DNA from: Rhizophagus irregularis
Taxonomy: Eukaryota; Glomeromycota; Glomeromycetes; Glomerales; Glomeraceae
Assembly: GCF_026210795.1 (NCBI RefSeq)
Contig: NC_089459.1
Coordinates: forward strand, 620,001 to 684,000
Reading direction: 5' to 3'
Length of the DNA stretch: 64,000 nt
Positions within the stretch are counted from its first letter, which is position 1. Every line of letters begins with the position of its first letter. Below the pieces are notes generated by a model that worked only from the letters and a program-made list of their open reading frames with translations, was not told the origin of the DNA and ran no database searches. Shown in pieces: positions 56,756 through 64,000 of the stretch. Position numbers and translations under genes: made by a program.

Positions 56756-59538
56756 TAAAAAGTATCAAATTGTATTATAAGAAAATTGTATCAAATTGTG
56801 ATATCATGTACGTACGTTGTTGTAATGTTAGAACCCCTGAATCTTGGAATATTTGATTTGTTTCAGAAACGAATTGTTTTAATCATTGTGAACTTTTTTA
56901 GAAAAAATACGGATGAACATTTAAAGATTGCGAAAACACTGAACTTTGTAACATTGTAACATTGTAACATTTGGTACGTTGAAATAATTGTTAACGAACC
57001 ATTGTTAACGAACCAGTACCAAGAACAACAAATGGTAGTCACCGACCTGCATCTGGAACGCCCAACATCCAAAGGTCGTAAACAATGACCTTACCATTAT
57101 GTACATTGAATTACGTGCACTTAACCACTTAGATTACCGTACTTAATATGCTTAGTATGCTTAGTATGCTGTAAACCGAAACCCGAAACCCTCTTGAAAC
57201 GTAAGCCAGTAAGTCGAAGTCATTGTTGACAAAAAACGTAATCTCGCAGACCACCGAAAGTTGAAACAATGCAAGAATGTAAAATTATCAAAGATGTAAA
57301 GAATGTAATTAAGCTACACTAAGCTACAATAGGATACAAAGTGTTATTTACTCTAACAAGTCTAACTCTAATCACATGATCAAAAAATATCTGATGCTGC
57401 GCCACAAAGAAATTTAGGTATTATTTTATATATATAGTATATTTATATTTATAGTATATTATATATCAAAGACTCTTTGAACCATTTACTTGTACGAGAC
57501 TATTACTAATATGACAAATAAATGTATGATAAAATTATATTTTTAAATATAGAGTAAAAATGTAATAATATTACGTATCAAAACGTCATGAACTTTATGA
57601 AACTTTTTAATACCAAAGTAAACAATATCTAACATGTAAAATATATATTAAACATGATTTAATATAACCTTTGCTTGATTAGTAATTATGTCAAACTTGA
57701 TAAACCTGTTTCATAATGGTACAAAAAAAAAATAAAATGTTCTTTGAATCAATGAAATTTTTTTTTATCGATGAGTACAAGAAAGGAAAATTTATTTTCC
57801 GGTAAAGAAAAAAATTGCCTTTATATGGTATAAAATTGTAGTTTTAAAATTTATAATCGGAAGTTTTAAAATTAATTTCACGTTTAAAACAAGTTTTTTA
57901 ACATGATTTTTTATTTTGATCTCTTTCTTCTTTCAGTCAAAATTAATCTTAAACCTAATCGGAATTTTTCTATTCCATTAAAGGAATAAAGTTTGATATT
58001 TTACGAAACAACCTTTTTTTGGCGGGAAAAAAAAAAGGAATGTTTTTTTGTGTATCAGATTTTGTTTATTTATTTTCTTAATGCAAAAAAAAAAGATGTT
58101 TTGGACTTAATACAACTGATTACATTGTGACATGTTTTTTAACAAAGCTTTAAGTTTGGTGATACAATAAATTTTTTTCTTTCCAAAAACGTTGTAGAAT
58201 GCAATATTCAAACATTTTAGGAACTTGTTTACTTTAAACGCACGGATTTCTTTATTTTATCCTAAATCAAGGGACAAAGATAAATAAATTAATCCGATGC
58301 TTCAGAATGACGTAAACATCAAACAAATTAATTTATTGGTACGGGAATATTTTTATTTCGTTGTTTATTCATTATATTTAATATTTTTATATATAATGTT
58401 TTTTTTTCCAAGTTTGTAACTTCAAAATTTCTAACATTTAATATCCTTATATTAAATTTTTAATATTAAAATCGTTGTTTATTTAAAAAAAGAACAAGGT
58501 TTTTTTTTTTTTGGTCTTTTGAAAAGAATTCTTTGTTCTTCAATATTCCTTTGTTGTTGTTATATGACGAATCATGTAACACGGATATCTACATACCAAT
58601 GAATTTATTAAGTCCGATCGTATTTAAACGAATCATTTTTATTACATGTGATTTTATGTAATTTTTTAAAATTTAAATTTAATTATTTTAATTAAATTTT
58701 TTTTTTGTCTAATGCATATAAATATTTATATAATTTATATAATTTAATGGTTTTGTAGTTAACCGATTCTTACTTGGCAAAAAAAAAAAAAAAAATTTTT
58801 TTTCTTTTTTTTTTTTATTATAAATAAAATTTTTAGGGGTGGTCTTTGTCTTCAAAAAAAAAATTATTTTTTTTTTGATACACACGGTCCATGCATTTTA
58901 GAGTTGGCATGATCTATTTTATATTTTATATAACCTTATATAGAATTTTAGATTTAAACATAAAAAAGAAAAAACTAAGAACAGTTACACCACATTTTTT
59001 TTTAAACAAGACATAAACAACAAGCAATTTTTTTTTTTTTTTTTTTATTTTATTTTATTTTAATTTTAATTTTAATTTATTTATTTTTTTTTTAATTTAA
59101 AAAATTGAAATAAAGAAGAAAACGCTTAAAATGTTTTTTTTTTTGTTGTTTGTTGTTTGTTTATTAACTCGATTTAGATTCTTTTTCTTATATAAAAATC
59201 ATCATTTTTTTCATTTCCCAAAAAAAATTTAAACTCATGAAATTTAGGAAAAAAATTATATATATAAATCATCCTTCCACCTAAAAAAGATTTCATTCAG
59301 AAAAAAAAGAAAAAAAAAGTAAAAAAAAAAAGATTTATTATTTTTTTTTTTTTATTATTATTATACAATTAATAATAAAAAAGGAAAGGGAAAAAAAAAA
59401 TTTTTTTAATAAATATATATATTTTTTTTTTAAAAAAAAAAAAATAATCAATTCATTATACACACAAAAACTCGCAAAAAAAAAACTCCTTTTTATTTAT
59501 TTATTTATTCTTTTTTTTTATACAATCTATAATCTACA
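56756..59538. other. Gene-free stretch with many homopolymers
   Basis: No supported gene. 57135-57165 has ATGCTTAGT repeats. The last 800 bases before 59539 are almost only A/T, with long T and A runs (for example 58781-58809, 59027-59046, 59346-59355, 59422-59444), and should include the promoter and leader of the next gene. Confidence 0.55.
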
Positions 59539-60879
59539 ATGGTTCATGTAAAATTAAATTCTGACATTATTCGTCAGATTATTTTATCCCTCGCCGATTC
59601 AGATCCGAAAACTGGAGAATACAAGTCTTATTCTATTTTATATCCTTGCTTGCTCGTTAATCGTGAATGGTGTAGAATTACTGTTCCAATTTTATGGCAA
59701 CAACCTTTTAGTTTCGATCATATTAGAGGTGCAAGAGCGATTGTAACCTATTGTAGGTTTCTTTCTTTTCATGAAAAACAAATTCTTATTGAAAATGGAA
59801 TAAATATTAATTTACTCTTTCAAAATGGTTCAAAATCTCAATATGAAGAGGAAGAAGATAACAATAATAATTTAAATAGTTTAAATAGAGGAAATGTCAT
59901 GTCTTTAGAATTTATAACAAATTCATCCAATTCATCGTCATCATCATCATCATCATCATCATCATTTTATAATTATGATCTTAGTGGATTTAATTATCCA
60001 TTATACCTTCGAAGATTGCATTATGAAAATTTTTTTAAATCAGCCGAATACATATGTATTCGGCTGTCGGATTATTCTGAAGGTGATTTGTCCGCCGGAG
60101 AAGACGAATATAATGAAGAATATTATGATGATGAAGATCAGAGGGATTTTAGTGAGCAAGCAAAATTATTGGTCAATAGTTTGTTAACTCTTTCACAAAA
60201 AAATGGTGCAAGATTAAATGGTCTTTGGTTTTCACCTGATTCTCCTTACAATGATATCGATAAATATGAACCGCTTTATGAGTACGGCAAGTTATTAGAA
60301 GATGTAAACGTGCTCGATATCTGCTGTCTTTTTCGAAAGCCCGCCTTGTTTTCGATCTTAGGTCGTATGTGCCATCAAGTTCGGCATTTAAGAATACATA
60401 TGATATGGAGCCGCCATTATGAGGAGAAACATATCGATAAGACGGGAGAGGTCATTCATGAATTAATCTCTTCTCAAAAGTCATTGGTCTCATTTCATTT
60501 GGAATCTTGTAAAGCCTATACAAGAATCTTCTTTCCCCTCCTGTCTATTCATAGTCGAAGTCTCAGGCACCTAAAATTCGATCAAGTCGATTTTAGAGGT
60601 TGTCCATCTTGGGCTCCAATTTCGGACTGTGCTAATCTCCAATTATTGGAGATTATCCAATGTACGAATATGGAACCGGATATGGTTCGACCTCTAATTT
60701 CGAACAACAATACTCCCGGAGAGAAATTTAAGGTGAAGTATATAAAAATTAATCATTCTTGTAGAGAATTAGAAGAATGGGTTAAGAGGGTTAATGGTTA
60801 TAAACAAATAGATTTACCTATCGATATTCAGAAATTGGATGAAGCAAGCGGAAGTAATAATAGAACTAAAGAAATATAG
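59539..60879 (+). CDS. F-box / LRR-like protein, intronless
   Basis: A single open frame of 446 aa. The N-terminus is an F-box-like motif typical for Glomeromycotina (LNSDIIRQIILSLAD...YSILYPCLLVNREWCRITVPILWQQPF). After a Glu/Asn stretch and an 11-residue Ser run come irregular leucine-rich segments: ARLNGLWFSPDSP, LLEDVNVLDICCL, QVRHLRIHMIW, KSLVSFHLESC, RSLRHLKFDQVDF, NLQLLEIIQCTNM. Such proteins serve as substrate receptors of SCF ubiquitin ligases; these fungi carry large numbers of them. The start at 59539 follows a long AT-only leader, and the stop is at 60877-60879. G+C is higher than in its flanks. Confidence 0.85.
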   Translation: MVHVKLNSDIIRQIILSLADSDPKTGEYKSYSILYPCLLVNREWCRITVPILWQQPFSFDHIRGARAIVTYCRFLSFHEKQILIENGININLLFQNGSKSQYEEEEDNNNNLNSLNRGNVMSLEFITNSSNSSSSSSSSSSSFYNYDLSGFNYPLYLRRLHYENFFKSAEYICIRLSDYSEGDLSAGEDEYNEEYYDDEDQRDFSEQAKLLVNSLLTLSQKNGARLNGLWFSPDSPYNDIDKYEPLYEYGKLLEDVNVLDICCLFRKPALFSILGRMCHQVRHLRIHMIWSRHYEEKHIDKTGEVIHELISSQKSLVSFHLESCKAYTRIFFPLLSIHSRSLRHLKFDQVDFRGCPSWAPISDCANLQLLEIIQCTNMEPDMVRPLISNNNTPGEKFKVKYIKINHSCRELEEWVKRVNGYKQIDLPIDIQKLDEASGSNNRTKEI

Positions 60880-61559
60880 ATTAGACTTGGGGGAAAAAAA
60901 AAGGTTCTCAAAGTTTTTTTTTCTAAAAAAAAAAGAAAAAAAAAAAAATAATCATAAATAAAAAAAAAGAAAGTAAAAAAAAATATAAATATTATAATAG
61001 TAATATATTTATTTGTAAAAGGAAAAACGATTAAAATTAATTTATTATTTAAAAAACACAAAAAAAAAAAGGAATTTGTTTATTTATTTATTACAATATT
61101 TACTTATTTTAGATACAATACATGTAGTATATATATTATTAAAGAAAAAAAAATTAATTATTTTATATGGGTATGAACATTATTTATTAATTAAGTTACT
61201 AATTTTCTTTTTATGATAATATTTTTAACAAAAAAAAAAACAAAAACAAAAACAAAAACAAAATAATTTATTTAATCTAAGACTTATTATAGGAGAACAA
61301 AAAAAAAAGAGACATTTTTATATAAACAAAAATATTTATATATATATATATAATATGATTTATAATTTATTTTTTTTCTTATTTTTATGGGAACAATAAT
61401 AAAAGATATATTTTTTTTTTATGAATTTTTTTTTGCTTACCAAAAAATCCTTCTCTCTTTCCTTCATTTTTTAAAGATTACACAAAATAGTGAGAAATGT
61501 CGCCAACATCAACCAAGTCTTATTATTTTGCCGAATTATTGTTTGATAGACGCTCATTA

Positions 61560-61695
61560 AGGAGGTTCGTGGTATCATCGGTAATCGGTATAGGAGAATA
61601 CTTCGTGGTATTATCAGCAATCGGTATAGGAGCTTATTCGTAATCGGCATATACTTTCGTGGTATCATCGATAATCGGTATCGTCGGTGTTCTGT
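61560..61695. repeat. Degenerate tandem repeat (CGTGGTATCATCGGTAATCGGTATAGGAG)
   Basis: Units at about 61566 (TTCGTGGTATCATCGGTAAT), 61602 (TTCGTGGTATTATCAGCAAT) and 61653 (TTCGTGGTATCATCGATAAT), each followed by CGGTAT, with step lengths of about 36 and 51 bp. It is richer in G and C than its surroundings. Confidence 0.8.
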
Positions 61696-61929
61696 CCTTT
61701 TCGATCTATCTTTGTAACTTTGTAACTCATGTGGACTTTAATTAGCATTTATCAAATAAGGAGGTGAAATAAACAAACAATTTCAGTCAAATTACTTTTT
61801 TTTCGTAAATTTTGGCATCTGATCATTGCTTTACCCTGTACCATTGATCATGTATGATAGATTTTATAAATATTGGTATATAATTAATATAGACATATAG
61901 ATACAGTATATATATTAGATTACAATTCA

Positions 61930-62105
61930 TTGTATTTATTATTTTGAATTTATTATTTTGTATTTATTATTTTGAATTTATCATTTCGTATTTATTATTT
62001 TGAATTTATTATTTTATATTTATTATTTTGTATTTTGTATTTATTATTTTGAATTTATTATTTTATATTTATTATTTTGTATTTATTATTATATTTTGTA
62101 TTTAC
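61930..62105. repeat. TATTTATTATTTTGAATTTATTATTTTG tandem repeat
   Basis: About ten units of 14 bp, (G/T)(A/T)ATTTATTATTTT, follow each other in slightly varied form. There is no other content. Confidence 0.85.
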
Positions 62106-62559
62106 ATATAATTAATTAGCATATTCAGTATATATTTAGATATATTTTATCATTATTAGCATACTCTTTATTATTACCGTAAAAGTTTGTTCTGTATAGT
62201 AAGTACTTATACCAAGATACAGTACGCAAAATTTCAGGGGTACTTCTATATGAGCTATACTACCCAATACAAGGGGCAATTATATTCTAGGGGGTGGGTT
62301 ATCATGGTTATCATGCAGGGGAGGGTTATCCGTTATCATGTACTTTTATACAGAACGATTTATCGGTATACTTACATCTTATTATAAATCAATTAATTTA
62401 ATAAATCTCTTTATACTTCTGAGAACCTTTAATTAAGTAATAGTAGTATAACAAAATTTTTAGTTAAAATTTACTAATTGATCTTGAACGTTTTACAAAC
62501 CATTCAAGCAGGTTCAATATTGTTTAATAATTTTTTTAAACAATATTTGATATAATTTA

Positions 62560-62715
62560 TATCTGATATAATTTTTATAATCTTATAATATTTATAATTT
62601 TTAATCTTTATAATCTTTATAATTTTTATAATTTTTCCAACTTTATAATCTTTCTAATTTTTCCAATTTTTCCAATTTTTCCAATTTTTACCAATTTTTC
62701 TAATTTCTCTAATCT
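62560..62715. repeat. TTTATAATC and TTTTTCCAA short repeats
   Basis: First TTTATAATCTT(T)ATAAT words, then six to seven copies of (T)TTTTCCAA/TTTTTCTAA, turning into TTTCTCTAATC. Simple decayed array. Confidence 0.75.
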
Positions 62716-63743
62716 TTAACGAGAAAATCATTTAATCTATTATAAGGATACAATATTTAAGATTCCCTTCTAAATCTTGCGTTAAAATTTGGCGGAATTT
62801 TTAATATGATTTTTTTAATATTAGTTTTTGGCAATACTACTTTAGTAATTTTGCGGCATTCGAATTTTCGGCGTTTCAAACTATATTTTTTGGGGGGTAA
62901 AATTTTTTGATTTTTGGCGTTTTCGGCAAAACCTTGGTAATCTTTACCATTCAAAGATTTTCGGCCTTTCGGCAAAAATTTCGCCAAAAAAATTTCTTTT
63001 TTATTCATTCCTATCATCCTTAAACGGTAAATCATGAATTGTGGGCAAATTTGTCCATCAAATGAGTTAAATGAGTTTTACTAAGGAAGTTTTTGAACTT
63101 TAAATTACTTTAATTACATTTATCATTTTTTATTCGTTATTTAATGGTTAAAAATTCTTTTATTTAATGGGGTATCGGAATGATATCCCAAATAAGTTAT
63201 TGTAGGAAATATTGTGGTAACCAATAAAAGTTAATGCTACCAATACTGATTTTTTTTTCCATATTAGATGACATTGGGATGTCTCGGAGTAGTAAGTACC
63301 ACTTATCTGAACAATTATCATTTAGAGTTCCCACAATTATATTATAAAGTTCCCTGGAATAAAGAACTCGCTCAGAAACCGGTGAAATTTTTTTTTCTAA
63401 TATCGAAAAAATTTTATTTTATTTTTCTTTTTTTTTCTTTTTTTTTTAATTTGAAAAAATTAACTGTTAAATAATGTAAAAAATAAAATCTAAACTAAAA
63501 ATAAAATAAAAAAATAAAATAAAATAAATTATATTGTTTTGAAAATATTACAAAGCGAGATAGTGAGATAATAATTGTCTATAATGTCACTATTTCATTA
63601 TAAAATATTAATAATTTACATATATAAATAATTTTTAAATGATCCTTTGAAAAAAAAAAATATATATATATACATGCATACACATATATATATATTTTTT
63701 TAGAAAGAAAGGAACATTCTTTTTTTCTAAAAAAAAATCTTAA

Positions 63744-64000
63744 TTAAATATATCTATATGGTTCATATTTTTGTGCATAAATAACATGAAGATTACAATA
63801 AGTTTTTCCATTTTCAAATTCTTTTGCTGATTCATTTGTAAATTCTTCATATTGCCTTGCTCCAATACCCCATAATGGTGTAAGAACTGGACCCATTGCT
63901 TTTGTTATTAAAAGTAAATCTTCGGCCATAATTCTACCAGCTTTATCTCCCCATTTACCAACAGGTGCAATTCTAACTTGATGTTCAATGTTTGTTAAAG
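63744..64000 (-). CDS. SAM-methyltransferase-like protein (copy 3), C-terminal part only
   Basis: The last 85 codons of a gene that starts right of the window. It begins in frame at LTNIEHQVRIAPVGKWGDKA and runs over GRIMAEDLLLITKAMGPVL, WGIGARQYEEFTNESAKEF and ENGKTYCNLHVIYAQKYEPY to a stop at 63744-63746. The (I/V)-P-(I/V)-G-x-(W/H/F)-G-x-K block and the NLHVIYAQK end match the C-termini of the genes at 7232-8988 and 14246-15353 (IPIGGFGGK, PIGEHGEK; ITRVFAQK), so this is a third family member. Catalytic motifs lie outside the window. Confidence 0.75.
   Translation of the reverse strand, partial: LTNIEHQVRIAPVGKWGDKAGRIMAEDLLLITKAMGPVLTPLWGIGARQYEEFTNESAKEFENGKTYCNLHVIYAQKYEPYRYI

Larger units (their letters stand above)
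60880..63743. other. Gene-free AT-rich stretch with several repeats
   Basis: Holds the repeats at 61560-61695, 61930-62105 and 62560-62715 and TTTTCGGC words at 62780-63000. A possible short exon at 63268-63390 (MTLGCLGVVSTTYLNNYHLE, preceded by an intron-like TATTAG) could not be joined to anything and is not called as a gene. Confidence 0.5.

Noticed and set aside
56489-56856. Three overlapping ORFs of 75-116 codons rich in FKCSN
   Set aside because: They are translations of the short tandem repeat, open in all three frames.
62757-63035. 92-codon minus ORF rich in Lys and Phe
   Set aside because: It comes from the TTTCGGC word cluster and T-runs; there are no domain features.
63268-63474. 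Short gene starting MTLGCLGVVSTTYL
   Set aside because: The first 40 residues look protein-like and follow an intron-like acceptor, but no upstream exon joins and the rest is translated T-runs. It could be a relic or a terminal exon.

Overview
The window looks like nuclear DNA of an arbuscular mycorrhizal fungus of the Rhizophagus type (Glomeromycotina). This is inferred from the very AT-rich sequence with long A and T runs, many short GT-AG introns with GTAAGT/GTATGT donors, small and very small exons, F-box, kinase-like and BTB-type genes, an Argonaute with fungal features, and many decayed repeats. No database search was possible. Gene models were built by hand by joining exons in phase, and every model quoted with exon coordinates closes in frame.

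Layout. 1-3325 (-) is a decayed LINE-type retrotransposon. Its endonuclease/reverse-transcriptase ORF runs off the left edge. 3600-5710 is repeat-rich: a 147-bp tandem repeat, a GC-richer 1.08-kb element with tRNA-like pol III promoter boxes, and a 183-bp tandem repeat. 7232-8988 (-) and 14246-15353 (+) are two related SAM-methyltransferase-like genes, and the C-terminus of a third enters at the right edge (63744-64000, -). 15687-16261 (+) encodes a secreted ML-domain lipid-binding protein. 16.3-22.4 kb is gene-poor, with a BTB/BACK fragment, three small inverted-repeat (MITE-like) elements and a decayed coding stretch. 22392-23538 (-) and 25215-26387 (+) are two paralogous seven-helix receptor-like genes, divergently arranged and with matching exon structure. 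26999-27684 (+) is a small unknown gene.

29.5-51 kb is gene-dense: a pantothenate kinase/DUF89 fusion (29490-32595, -), a PX-domain protein (33252-35117, +), a CRT10-like WD-repeat protein with RNA polymerase II CTD-like repeats (35550-39238, -), an Argonaute (39988-43475, -), a small bPH-like protein (44213-44864, +), a DOPA 4,5-dioxygenase-family protein (45244-45890, +), a multi-pass membrane protein (46591-48506, +) and an F-box protein (49552-50801, +). After a long AT-rich gap come a tail-anchored pseudokinase (54635-56401, +) and an intronless F-box/LRR-type protein (59539-60879, +).

How the genes relate. There is no operon-like logic, as expected in a eukaryote. Recurrent themes are RNA silencing (Argonaute) next to retroelement and MITE debris, membrane signalling (paired receptor-like proteins, PX, pseudokinase), ubiquitin-ligase adaptors (two F-box proteins), CoA metabolism (PanK-DUF89), and a methyltransferase family with altered cofactor motifs. 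The most notable observations are an Argonaute whose catalytic glutamate position is aspartate, a tail-anchored pseudokinase whose frame closes only through a 2-nt microexon, CTD-like heptads in a WD-repeat protein, and loss of the motif I aspartate in two methyltransferase paralogs.
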